DNA of 64,000 bases from Alphaproteobacteria bacterium (GTDB lineage: Bacteria > Pseudomonadota > Alphaproteobacteria > Micavibrionales > Micavibrionaceae): assembly GCA_016125135.1 (NCBI GenBank), contig WGMJ01000001.1, forward strand, positions 28,692-92,691. Reading direction: 5' to 3'. Both the position numbers and the translations under genes were made by a program. Below the pieces are notes generated by a model. It had not been told where the DNA came from, searched no databases, and saw nothing but the letters and a program-made list of their open reading frames with translations. Positions 26,501-34,263 of the stretch are shown one piece after another (the stretch's first letter is position 1; the number at the start of each line of letters is the position of its first letter).

Positions 26501-27328
26501 ATCAATGCCAATAACGGGAACGACGTTGTTCTCGGGGGGGATGGGGCTGATACAATTTACGGCGGTAACGGGAACGATAACCTGCAAGGTGAAGATGGGA
26601 ACGATATTATTTATGGTGATGCGGGTGTTGATACGATTCGCGGTGGCGCGGGGCTTGATACAATTTATGGCGGCGCGAATAATGACCTGATTTACGGCGA
26701 TGACGGCGATGATACGATTTACGGCGATGCCGGAACAGACTCAATTGTTGCCGGCGCAGGGAATGACACGATTTATGGCGGCAATGAATGGGATAAATTA
26801 TGGGGTGACGACGGCAATGATACGATCTATGGCGGTGCCGGGAATGACATTATATACGGGGGCAACCATAACGACACGCTGAATGGCGATGCGGATAACG
26901 ACAAGCTTTTTGCTGGCACCGGCGATGATACGCTGAATGGTGGTGCGGGCGTTGACTATCTCTATGGTGAAGATGGCAATGATATACTGAATGGCGGTGA
27001 TGGCGTGGATTATATGTGGGGTGGGGCCGGCGCGGATAGATTTACCTTCAGTTCTAACCCCGCTACAGGTATGGACCGCATTATGGACTTCAACTATGCG
27101 CAACTTGACCGTATTGATGTGTCGGCCATTTTGCAGGGCTTTACGCCAGGCGTAGATGATATAGATAGTTTTGTACGCGTGATCGAGCGTGGTGGTAACC
27201 GCGCTGATATTCAGGTAAATCTTGACGGGGCAGGCAATGACTGGGCAAACCTTGCCATTGTTTACGGCACACTGACGGGCCATACAGCGCAGCAGCTTTA
27301 TGATGCAGGCCAGCTTATCGCCGTTTAA
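23546..27328 (+). CDS. Subtilisin-like (S8) RTX exoprotease with P-domain
   Basis: 1260 residues. The catalytic domain carries D169 in IAVFDDGF, H207 in DFHGTAV and S388 in GTSFAAPIVSG. A proprotein-convertase P-domain follows (about 485-620, with NLVIPHAKAGDLVISLISP and SAGTWTLKIVDA). From about residue 700, and densely from 930 to 1170, are glycine/aspartate-rich RTX nonapeptides of the GGDGNDTI type, which bind calcium. There is no N-terminal Sec signal, and the C-terminus ends in a type I-like signal region (QLDRIDVSAIL and onward). Probably a secreted calcium-activated protease. No type I exporter is in the window. AAAGGAG lies about 17 bp ahead of the ATG. Confidence 0.92.
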   Translation: MPPFEGLDTSDSALDLLDDDNARDILSSDSVNNVVSAPAVTISTPTYFIAPQEISIAPVTRTASITSISGSTNGATNGITNDPGMVYDVFMQAETGEEALNNSLLIPDDGEVGAPPPQVHFSPQIVPTDPGLSVGSGFYQWHLTGTNGIDAQGAWDNVTGKGVRIAVFDDGFQYAHSELSPNYKTNLDFDVSGNNDNDAAPGASDFHGTAVMGTLGADNNGQSVVGVAFDSELIGIRRTYDGNTGFADEVEAFQYVRTSGSDVVNNSWGSTMAFGTNALINYFGADTTEVLAEFVNLVNLGRGGLGTSIVFAAGNSRAQYANTNTDNYSNSPYVITVGATDSNGTISDFSTPGASILISAPGSGIWTTDRTGASGYAAGDIAQVQGTSFAAPIVSGVIALMYEANSELGYRDVQEILAYTARNDLNDADTVVNVDDFDQVHNAHVNGGRDFMFSHDFGYGLVDAAAAVRLAKTWTQQQTYGTLQTVNASATPNLTLNATGTFTSTINVASNIEIEKILINLVIPHAKAGDLVISLISPDGTESILVNRLSADGTQGSYKINPHGGYDGVANGINYQFSTSGHLGEMSAGTWTLKIVDAVAGNGGTLSSWSLQFLGNSDSANDTYVFNDNLSGNITITDASGTDTLNFSPLGSGVTVNLNSGATALGHTITIANGTVIENLYATDFNDTVTDGTGNNMISLGAGNDTLTAGTGSDTYDGGAGNDTVIYGTVIGNYTIENINATTVRVTDNIGQNGVDTISNFETFRFNGVDYTFAQMQALGNSVDVTDVVLKFGWGTTIRNIVSGVTESRTLTAAELGLPGHTGNAAQFTRTSNSLAVTNLNLASTAIETFSMQHLGIPSITVDGFRNNVILQSAATSAMQVTLTRAMYGRVDTGSGNDTINVSLQETVAATAIQALRLSGGAGDDTIIASGTHTKLIITVYGGDGNDTITINNAGAHVINGDAGNDIINGSVGNEKLYGGLGDDTINANNGNDVVLGGDGADTIYGGNGNDNLQGEDGNDIIYGDAGVDTIRGGAGLDTIYGGANNDLIYGDDGDDTIYGDAGTDSIVAGAGNDTIYGGNEWDKLWGDDGNDTIYGGAGNDIIYGGNHNDTLNGDADNDKLFAGTGDDTLNGGAGVDYLYGEDGNDILNGGDGVDYMWGGAGADRFTFSSNPATGMDRIMDFNYAQLDRIDVSAILQGFTPGVDDIDSFVRVIERGGNRADIQVNLDGAGNDWANLAIVYGTLTGHTAQQLYDAGQLIAV
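26380..27040 (+). repeat. Tandem RTX nonapeptide coding repeats
   Basis: Dense 27-bp-period repeats encoding GGxGNDxIY-type nonapeptides, each pair forming part of a calcium-binding parallel beta-roll. Codons at the Gly, Asn and Asp positions vary, so the repeat is kept at protein level. Confidence 0.85.
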
Positions 27329-27390
27329 TTCTTTCTTTTTTTATTCATACGCGCTAAGATCCTCTCTCGGTTTACGAGATGGAGAGCGGT

Positions 27391-27900
27391 ATGCAAAAAT
27401 ATACAATTATTCTTTCGGCCCTTATTCTGGCGCTTTTTTGCCAGCCTGTACTTGCGGAAGACGCGTCTAAAAAGACACGTGAAGGGCTTTTTGAAAAGCT
27501 TGATATGAACCACGATGGCAAGGTATCACGCGAGGAAAACGAGAAATCATCCCTTGCTTACTTTGAAAAGATGGATGGCTCGGGTGACGGGAACGTGACA
27601 CAGGAAGAGTTTATGTCTGCCATCAAGCTCCCTGAGGGGGCGAAGCTGGATACAGCCCAGCAGGAGCGTTTAAAAGCTGTGAAAATGAAAGCTTTCGAGC
27701 GGCAGGATACGGATAAGAATGGTATCATCAGCCGTGAAGAATACAAAAAGCATGCGACCGAGCGCTTTGTGCGTATGGATTTCGACAAGGATGGCAAGCT
27801 GGTAAAAGGCGATATTGAAAAAACGCGTGCTGCCATGCGGGCCGAGTACGAGAAAATGCGGGCCGCAAAAGATGCGGGCGGCAAGAAAGAGAAGCCGTAA
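27391..27900 (+). CDS. Exported EF-hand calcium-binding protein
   Basis: A 169-residue protein with a Sec signal peptide (YTIILSALILALFCQPVLAED). Four EF-hand loops are visible: DMNHDGKVSREE, DGSGDGNVTQEE, DTDKNGIISREE and DFDKDGKLVKGD. The tail is a charged helix ending KKEKP. ATG 27391 is chosen over 27379 because of the GGAGAGCGG site. It lies 62 bp after the RTX protease gene, and both products need calcium, so a shared setting is plausible. Confidence 0.82.
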   Translation: MQKYTIILSALILALFCQPVLAEDASKKTREGLFEKLDMNHDGKVSREENEKSSLAYFEKMDGSGDGNVTQEEFMSAIKLPEGAKLDTAQQERLKAVKMKAFERQDTDKNGIISREEYKKHATERFVRMDFDKDGKLVKGDIEKTRAAMRAEYEKMRAAKDAGGKKEKP

Positions 27901-27905
27901 AGAAG

Positions 27906-27928
27906 AAGCCCCGTTCGGGGCTTTTTTT
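27906..27928. terminator. Bidirectional rho-independent terminator
   Basis: AAGCCCC GTTC GGGGCTT followed by a T-run, between the EF-hand gene and the convergent trhO gene, whose TAA stop lies in the T-run. Confidence 0.9.
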
Positions 27929-28841
27929 ACGAGGCTTTTTTCTGTTGTTTCAGTTTTTGCTCTTTCAAAGATCTGTTGCGGTCAGTCAGCGATTTTTGCC
28001 GTTCCGGTGTCAGACGGTCAGCGCAATGCGGGCAACAAATGCCTTCAATATATTGGTCTGATTCTTGTTCTGCGGCGGTTAGTGGTTCGCGGCAACCAAA
28101 ACAGACGGAATGGTCTGTTTCTGCGAGGCCATGTTCAACGCCGACGCGGTGGTCGAACACAAAGCAAGCGCCGTCCCACAGGCTTTCTTCGGGGGATACG
28201 GTTTCAAGATATTTTAAAATGCCGCCCTTCAGGTGGTAAACCTTCTCGAAGCCTTTCGAAAGCATATAGCTGGAAGCTTTTTCGCAGCGGATGCCGCCCG
28301 TGCAATACATGGCGACTTTTTTATGTTTGGCAGGGTCAAGATTTTCTTCAACGTAACCGGCGAATTCGGTAAATATTTTTGTTTGCGGATCGATCGCGCC
28401 TTTGAAGATCCCCAGCTTCGTTTCGTAGTCGTTGCGGGTATCGAGCACAATAACATCATCTTGTGAAATGAGTGCGTTCCAGTCTTGCGGGTCCACATAG
28501 TCACCAACCTGATTAACAGGGTCGATCTGTGGCTGGCGCATGGTGATAATTTCTTTTTTCAGGCGTACTTTCATACGGTTGAAAGGCTTGTGGTCAGCTT
28601 CCGCCCATTTGATTTCATCACGCGGCATACCGAAACGCTCGTTCAACAGTGCAGCCAGTTCTTCCATGCTTTCCTTGGTGGGGCCAGCCATGGTGCCGTT
28701 AATGCCCTCGGGGGCTAGCAGCAGCGTACCGCAAATACCGCGCGCATCACAAAAAGGCTGCAGGATGGCTTTTTCCGCGCGCGTATCAGCGATATGCACG
28801 AAGCGGTAAAGGGCGGCAATGGTCCAGTTTTCACCAGTCAT
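27927..28841 (-). CDS. trhO: tRNA uridine(34) hydroxylase TrhO (rhodanese family)
   Basis: A 304-residue protein of the YceA/TrhO family, which hydroxylates U34 of tRNAs using oxygen on the way to (m)cmo5U. An N-terminal acylphosphatase-like domain (ILLAPEGINGTMAG) leads to the rhodanese domain with active loop YCTGGIRCEKAS containing the catalytic Cys. The C-terminus has a Cys-rich segment (CFGCREPL, then GICCPHCADRL), likely a zinc site, then a Lys-rich tail. Full length for the family. Confidence 0.9.
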   Translation of the reverse strand: MTGENWTIAALYRFVHIADTRAEKAILQPFCDARGICGTLLLAPEGINGTMAGPTKESMEELAALLNERFGMPRDEIKWAEADHKPFNRMKVRLKKEIITMRQPQIDPVNQVGDYVDPQDWNALISQDDVIVLDTRNDYETKLGIFKGAIDPQTKIFTEFAGYVEENLDPAKHKKVAMYCTGGIRCEKASSYMLSKGFEKVYHLKGGILKYLETVSPEESLWDGACFVFDHRVGVEHGLAETDHSVCFGCREPLTAAEQESDQYIEGICCPHCADRLTPERQKSLTDRNRSLKEQKLKQQKKAS

Positions 28842-28899
28842 GCGGGTGTTATAGCGCTACGGCTTTAAAAATTCAATATTTTCAGGAAAAAGGGCGGTT

Positions 28900-31416
28900 T
28901 TAGGCGGTTGCAACGCCGTTCAGGAGCACGCCGGTTTCGATCCAGAGTGTATCACCGCTGTCGCGATAGCGTACATAGTTTACGCCCTGATAAATGCCTG
29001 TGCCGATACGGTCGGCGGCTGTAAATTGTGTCGAGAAGACGTTGTCGACCCCGATATCGCCACGCACGTAGAAGTTGGCAGCGGTATCGGCCGGTGTAAC
29101 ACTGAAAGTATTGGCAGCGCCGTTGCGTAAATCTGCCATTTCCGGTCTGTCGGCAAAGAGAGAAGAGCTAAGGGAAAGATTTATGGTCGAGCCTGTTAAA
29201 AGGCGGAACGTATCAAAGCCGTTACCGAAGTCCAACTCGTCCTGGCCGTCATAATAAAGAATATCATCGCCACCGCCACCGTTAAGTTCGTCAACTCCGC
29301 CGCCACCTATAAGGATATCGTTGCCTGCCGCGCCATTTAGCGTATCGGCCCCGCCGCCGCCATAGAGTGTGTCATTGCCAACCAAGCCGCGTAAAACATC
29401 ATCGCCGTTACCACCATAAAGGATATCGTTACCATCATTACCCCAGAAGCGATCATCGCCATCTTCCCCGTAGAGAATATCATCGCCGTTACCGCCATAG
29501 AGCCAATCGCTACCTGCGCCGCCATAACCGCGGCTGGTACCGTTGCCGCCTAGTGTAATTGAGTCGCGGCCTGCGCCGCCAAAAATAACATCGTTTCCTA
29601 CGCCACCTGTCAGGTTATCATCACCGTCTCCGCCAAAAATAACGTCGTTACCGTCATCGCCGCGCAAATTGTCGCTTGATGCGGCGTCGATATAAAGATC
29701 GGATGCGGTCCATTCTACAATATAGCCGTGTGTTGTTGCGGTAGAGGCCTGAACCCACTGGCCCGCACCATTGAAATATACGGCATCACCGGCGCCGCCC
29801 ACAGGGGCTGCGGCCCAGTTAATATAAAGCTGGCCTTCGGAATTGTTTGTGGGCTGGTTCCAGATGTTCACGTAGCTGCCATTCACAACCCATTCCCAGC
29901 GGCCATCTGTGACAAGATCATTCGCGCCAGTCCAGAGGGAGGCGCCGCCCGTAATACTTTGCAGGTAGGCGTTTTCCATGGCGGTTTCAATTGAAACCAG
30001 ACGGCCCGCGACACCGTTCAATGTCATGGCAGATGCACCTGCAACAGCAGATGCATAATCAACAGCGCCTGTTACGATTTTGTAGAATGATTGTGAGCGT
30101 GCGTTCCAGAGCAGGTCAGGATCGGCTGCCAGCATCGGATTGACTGTATAAGAGGGCATACCCTCGCCATAAAGAACATCGTTGCCGTCGCCACCCTCAA
30201 AACGGTCCGAGCCTTGGCCGCCGGCCATATAATCTATGTTGTCGCCGCCAAGCGCTTCATCGTTGCCTTCGCCGCCTTGTATAATGTCGTTACCAAGGCC
30301 GCCGTAGAGCCTGTCATCACCTTCGTGGCCATTCAAATCATCGTCGCCATCATCACCGTAAAGCTGGTCATCACCGATGTTGCCGCTGAGAGAGTCATCA
30401 CCTGTGCCGCCACGTAGAATATCGTTGCCTTCATTACCATAGAGCCAGTCATCATCGGCGCCGCCATCCATCTGGTCATCGCCTTCGTGGCCCGACATGG
30501 CATCGCGACCTGTGCCGCCATACATTGTATCGTTGCCCGCCTGACCATACATCTGGTCATCGCCTGCGCCACCATCCATATAGTCGTTGCCCTCATATCC
30601 GTGCATGACGTCATTGCCGCCTTCACCGTACATTGAGTCATTATCGCCCCAGCCATGCATGACGTCATTGCCGTTGCCACCGCGCATCAAATCGTCGCCT
30701 GCGTCACCGTGCATAACGTCATTGCCGTCGCCGCCATAGAGCTGATCCATGCCGTCGCCGCCACGCATCATTGTGTCGTTGCCAGTGCCACCATAAAGCA
30801 CATCATCACCGGCATCGCCCCACATACGGTCATCGTTGGCGTCGCCATACATTGTGTCATTGCCAAGGCCGCCATACATTGTGTCGTTGCCGTCACCACC
30901 ATACATGGCGTCGTTGCCGGCCCAACCACGTATTGTGTCGTTGCCGGCAAGGCCATTTACAGTATCGTCTGCTGCAGTACCTTGTAAATTTGTGTCGTTA
31001 CCAGCGGTGCCGTTTACAACCGCTAACGGATTCATGGTAATAACGGGCGGGAAATATGGCTCGGGGTTAAAGGCAAGACGCTCGCCTTCTTCAAGTGTGA
31101 TGTAATCTGTATCCGGATAAACAGGCGTACTATCATCTGTATCCAGTAATTCTGTTTGTGCCGGCGGCACGTTTGTGTTGTTTACACGGATGTTGCTTAT
31201 AACAACACGCTGCTGCACGGCTGCATTTGTATCACTAACGCGGAACGTAACAGGGCCAAGATCGGCCGTGGTTGCATTCAGGACAAGATTATAGGTTGTA
31301 TTGGAGCGTGTGAGCGAGAAAGTCCCCACCAATTGGGTGCCATAGTAGATGTCCAACTCTGTTTCGTCTGAATTGAAAAGAGACTTCGCGCTGAAACTTA
31401 GACTAAATGTGGCCAT
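28900..31416 (-). CDS. RTX calcium-binding protein with C-type-lectin-like insert
   Basis: 838 residues. The first 100 form a beta-rich domain (FSLSFSAKSLFNSDETELDI) like calcium-dependent carbohydrate-binding modules. Two blocks of RTX nonapeptides (about 130-420 and 580-760) flank a domain of about 150 residues with GRLVSIETAMENAYL, SLWTGANDL, GRWEWV and INWAAAP, matching the C-type lectin fold. It probably exits by type I secretion and binds glycans with calcium. No protease triad is visible. It faces trhO downstream, and a perfect 18-bp palindrome lies 22 bp upstream of the start. Confidence 0.85.
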   Translation of the reverse strand: MATFSLSFSAKSLFNSDETELDIYYGTQLVGTFSLTRSNTTYNLVLNATTADLGPVTFRVSDTNAAVQQRVVISNIRVNNTNVPPAQTELLDTDDSTPVYPDTDYITLEEGERLAFNPEPYFPPVITMNPLAVVNGTAGNDTNLQGTAADDTVNGLAGNDTIRGWAGNDAMYGGDGNDTMYGGLGNDTMYGDANDDRMWGDAGDDVLYGGTGNDTMMRGGDGMDQLYGGDGNDVMHGDAGDDLMRGGNGNDVMHGWGDNDSMYGEGGNDVMHGYEGNDYMDGGAGDDQMYGQAGNDTMYGGTGRDAMSGHEGDDQMDGGADDDWLYGNEGNDILRGGTGDDSLSGNIGDDQLYGDDGDDDLNGHEGDDRLYGGLGNDIIQGGEGNDEALGGDNIDYMAGGQGSDRFEGGDGNDVLYGEGMPSYTVNPMLAADPDLLWNARSQSFYKIVTGAVDYASAVAGASAMTLNGVAGRLVSIETAMENAYLQSITGGASLWTGANDLVTDGRWEWVVNGSYVNIWNQPTNNSEGQLYINWAAAPVGGAGDAVYFNGAGQWVQASTATTHGYIVEWTASDLYIDAASSDNLRGDDGNDVIFGGDGDDNLTGGVGNDVIFGGAGRDSITLGGNGTSRGYGGAGSDWLYGGNGDDILYGEDGDDRFWGNDGNDILYGGNGDDVLRGLVGNDTLYGGGGADTLNGAAGNDILIGGGGVDELNGGGGDDILYYDGQDELDFGNGFDTFRLLTGSTINLSLSSSLFADRPEMADLRNGAANTFSVTPADTAANFYVRGDIGVDNVFSTQFTAADRIGTGIYQGVNYVRYRDSGDTLWIETGVLLNGVATA

Positions 31417-31437
31417 TAATAGTTAATTCCCTACTTA

Positions 31438-31455
31438 CTATTCTACGTAGAATAG
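31438..31455. promoter_or_regulatory. Perfect 18-bp palindrome upstream of RTX-lectin gene
   Basis: CTATTCTACGTAGAATAG, centred about 30 bp before the start codon of the 31416 gene. Size and symmetry suit a dimeric regulator; which one is unknown. Confidence 0.5.
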
Positions 31456-31573
31456 CTCTAAGAAGGTTTAACTTTGCTTAAAATTTTATGTATCTAACGC
31501 CTTGTAGTTATTGAATTTTTGGCACTATTCCGCAGTTATGCTTGGAAAAAGGCGAAGAAAACCCGTTTGGAGC

Positions 31574-31599
31574 AAAAAAAACCGCTAAAGCGGCTTTTT
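31574..31599 (-). terminator. Rho-independent terminator of the 31608 gene
   Basis: CCGCT AA AGCGG stem with an A-run on its left, read as T-run on the minus strand, directly after the stop of the 31608-32390 gene. Confidence 0.85.
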
Positions 31600-31607
31600 A
31601 CATGGGA

Positions 31608-32390
31608 TCAGGGGGTCGGGGTTACTGGCCTGAGGGCGCCGGGCTCTTCTATGTCATTTAACAGGGCTGCGATATCTGTTTCACGCGTAATGCTGCCTGC
31701 AGCAGGGAGCTTGATAAGCGGAGCCAGTGTTCTGGTTTCAGGGTCGGCATAGAAATCATCAAGGTCGAATATCTGTGCAATTTCTTCTGTTGTACGGTCA
31801 GCGACAACAGCCTGTTTTGCCAAGCGTATCGCATTGATGGCTTCGATGCGGTTTCTTACAAGGAAATCGAGATGATCCTCGGGTAAAAATTCTTTTAGCA
31901 GTTTGCCGCCCAATTCTTTTTGCTGCAGAAGGCAGAGTCCATTAACCAGAGCTTCTTCGTTATAAGCGATTGGTTGATCCTCTTCTGAAGTATCCATAAG
32001 AATAGCCGAGGTTTTTAAGGCGCGCGATTCTAATTTTGAATTGGGAGAAAACTTAACTTCTCCATTAAATTTACAGATACTGTTCCTGGGTGGTAAGAAA
32101 AATTCTAGTTTCGCTTGTTGCGCTGCGTTGAAAGAGCCGTTTGCTTTAATTGTCGGAAGTAAGGCTAAAGCCGAGAGTGCTCCCATACCGCCTGCCAAGA
32201 GCGCTTTGTTTGTGTCGCCGTCATATAAAGCTGTTCCAAGGTGCCAGAGTGCTGTGCCCGTGACGGCGGCAAAGGCCGTAACTAAATAACCCGAGAGAGG
32301 TTGGCGATAGCTATATTCGCGGTCACTGAAATCAAGCGTGTCATTGTTCGTTGTTACCGGAACAGTTGCGGCTAATGGAATTGCAGTCAT
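31608..32390 (-). CDS. Unknown membrane protein, two-Cys loop family (member 3, no Cys)
   Basis: A 260-residue relative of the 7938 protein. Two hydrophobic helices (about 34-53 and 64-80) are separated by only about ten residues, so the long Cys loop is missing. The soluble half keeps the family signature: EAINAIRLAKQAVV, DDFYADPETRTLAPLIKLP, GSITRETDIAALLND. GAGGGTGAT precedes the ATG. A strong promoter with TTGACATA lies 31-60 bp upstream. Function unknown; family membership rests on the C-terminal match. Confidence 0.78.
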   Translation of the reverse strand: MTAIPLAATVPVTTNNDTLDFSDREYSYRQPLSGYLVTAFAAVTGTALWHLGTALYDGDTNKALLAGGMGALSALALLPTIKANGSFNAAQQAKLEFFLPPRNSICKFNGEVKFSPNSKLESRALKTSAILMDTSEEDQPIAYNEEALVNGLCLLQQKELGGKLLKEFLPEDHLDFLVRNRIEAINAIRLAKQAVVADRTTEEIAQIFDLDDFYADPETRTLAPLIKLPAAGSITRETDIAALLNDIEEPGALRPVTPTP

Positions 32391-32420
32391 ATCACCCTCA
32401 TTATTTTGATTGTTATAAGG

Positions 32421-32450
32421 GGTATAGCAGGCATTGACACACTATGTCAA
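32421..32450 (-). promoter_or_regulatory. Promoter with TTGACA palindrome for the 31608-32390 gene
   Basis: On the minus strand TTGACA (32450-32445), 18-bp spacer, then TATACC (32426-32421). The -35 box is one half of the palindrome TTGACA-N5-TGTCAA at 32434-32450, a candidate operator. Confidence 0.6.
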
Positions 32451-33338
32451 TTATTTTATGGTCGGGGGCGGCGGTGAAAAGCCTTTTATTTCAAGTGTCC
32501 TATCAAGGCGTGCGCGGGCCTGATTTCCGGCGACCTCACGCAGGTTCATGCTTTCAGCGTCGGTGAAATCGAAAAGTCCGTCCCATGGTGGAATCACAGC
32601 GCGCCCGATATGAATCAACCCGTCATGCGGGCTTAGAAATTCTTCTTCCAGAAGTTTTTCATACACGTTTGTGGCTGCCGAAAATTTCCCACGGATTGCG
32701 AGCTTTGTTTCGGGCGCAACGTCAGGAAAGATTTCATCATAGCTTGCTGTGATGTCGGGCAGCTTTCTGAAGGCGCGTCTGTCGTTCGGCATGGCTTCGA
32801 TAATGCTTAGAATTTGTGCATTGTATTTTTCCGGTAGCACGCCGCCTAAACCGGCAAGATGGGCTTTAAACTGGCGAAACATATTCCGCATGCCTGTTTG
32901 AAACTGCTGGACGGTCGCGTATTTCTGCGAAGGATGGGTGGAGCCATATTGCGGCAAATCACCATAAGGGACCCATTTATAGCGGCCCTCCCAGAGCGGG
33001 GATGTTTGTGCTTGCCTAATGTTGTAATGTTCGAGAAACAGATTTTCCGTTTCATAACGCAGAAGTGTGCCGAGGCCGCGATATGATTTATCATTAAGCC
33101 GGACATCGCCAATTAAAAGCATTTCATTTTCGAGATCATAAGGCTGATGACGATAGGCTATCTCGGTGCTGACACCATCAACTATTTCATGAATTTCTAC
33201 TTTCAAGATGGGTGTTGTTTCTCGCATAAGCTTTTTGACGCATATCTGTAAATGAGCGGGCAGGTTCAGCCGTTCTCTGAACCATTCTTCAAGTGCCATT
33301 TCGCCTTTGGCAATAATATCTACGGGCTGACGGGGCAT
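32451..33338 (-). CDS. Unknown protein, tandem paralogue A
   Basis: A soluble 295-residue protein with no recognised domain. It is clearly related to its neighbour at 33320. Shared landmarks, here then there: EEWFRERLNLP and NDWFVQRLNVP; PYDLENEMLLIGDVRLNDKS and RYDLDEKCLRMGDIVLLDKS; YRGLGTLLRYETENLFLEHY and YAGLGTILQYEVENFFIENF. The C-terminal parts also align (LFDFTDAESMNLREV and VLDFSDTEAMALRAE). Its start overlaps the end of the neighbour by 19 bp, so they are translated together. Function unknown. Confidence 0.72.
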   Translation of the reverse strand: MPRQPVDIIAKGEMALEEWFRERLNLPAHLQICVKKLMRETTPILKVEIHEIVDGVSTEIAYRHQPYDLENEMLLIGDVRLNDKSYRGLGTLLRYETENLFLEHYNIRQAQTSPLWEGRYKWVPYGDLPQYGSTHPSQKYATVQQFQTGMRNMFRQFKAHLAGLGGVLPEKYNAQILSIIEAMPNDRRAFRKLPDITASYDEIFPDVAPETKLAIRGKFSAATNVYEKLLEEEFLSPHDGLIHIGRAVIPPWDGLFDFTDAESMNLREVAGNQARARLDRTLEIKGFSPPPPTIK

Positions 33339-34207
33339 GGGGCGGCCTCCATTAGACTCTCTGTTTTCAGGCGCATTGACTCGGCAAAGCGAATACGCGC
33401 CCGCGCGACGGTTTCTGCACGCAGGGCCATGGCTTCTGTGTCACTAAAGTCAAGGACGGCACCGTAGCCAAGGCCACAGGTGGTGAGTATGCGGCGCGCA
33501 ACATTGAAAAGGCCACTCTTATCAATTATCCCTTCGCTTTTCATACGATTAAGAAAGGCGGCCCGGCGTGATTTTTCATCGAACAGGTCTTTCAGACTAC
33601 AGGCAGGGTCTGCAGGGCAGGCGGAGACGAACATGTCAGTTACAGCCAGTTGGAGCTTTGCAATATCACGTAATGCAGATTTATCTTCAGCTAGTTTTTC
33701 TATAAGGGATTTGGTTTTGTCCTTGAATGAATCCGGTATCTGTCCACCGTAATTTTCTATTGTTGTCGAGAATGACTTAAATGATTCATGAAGCGCTTTT
33801 TGCAGTTTGGGAATTTCGGCGTCGGTTGGCAGATAGCCATAGCTGATCCAGATATAAGAGCCGCCCTTGCTGCTGGCGCTGATAAAGCTTTTTGTAAAGC
33901 CGAAATTCTCGATAAAGAAATTCTCGACTTCGTATTGCAGAATTGTACCAAGACCCGCGTAGGATTTATCAAGCAGGACGATATCGCCCATGCGTAAGCA
34001 TTTTTCATCGAGGTCATAACGCTGGAAGCGGAACAGCACTTCACGTTCATCTTCATACAAATTCACTTCAAGGGCGAAACTGTCCTCAGGGTCGCCATTC
34101 ACTTTAAAGAGGGGTTTTTGTTGCGCGACAATTTCAAGCGGCACGTTGAGTCGCTGCACGAACCAGTCGTTCAAAGCATCAACAGAAATAGGTAGCAGCT
34201 CGCCCAT
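33320..34207 (-). CDS. Unknown protein, tandem paralogue B
   Basis: A soluble 295-residue protein, same length as its paralogue at 32451, with the GLGTILQYEVENFF block near residue 105 as the best-conserved part. It differs by three Cys (SACPADPACSL and the tail APCPVSP). No clear Shine-Dalgarno is seen before the ATG. It lies between two members of the two-Cys loop family on the same strand, so all four may be one functional group. Function unknown. Confidence 0.72.
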   Translation of the reverse strand: MGELLPISVDALNDWFVQRLNVPLEIVAQQKPLFKVNGDPEDSFALEVNLYEDEREVLFRFQRYDLDEKCLRMGDIVLLDKSYAGLGTILQYEVENFFIENFGFTKSFISASSKGGSYIWISYGYLPTDAEIPKLQKALHESFKSFSTTIENYGGQIPDSFKDKTKSLIEKLAEDKSALRDIAKLQLAVTDMFVSACPADPACSLKDLFDEKSRRAAFLNRMKSEGIIDKSGLFNVARRILTTCGLGYGAVLDFSDTEAMALRAETVARARIRFAESMRLKTESLMEAAPCPVSP

Positions 34208-34263
34208 AAGGCAGCATATTTACATATTTGTAACGAACGGGGCAAGGGCTTTTTGACCCTGCC

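Noticed and set aside
26380..27040. CRISPR-like periodic repeats
   Set aside because: The period is 27 bp, varies at DNA level and encodes RTX nonapeptides in frame; there are no spacers.
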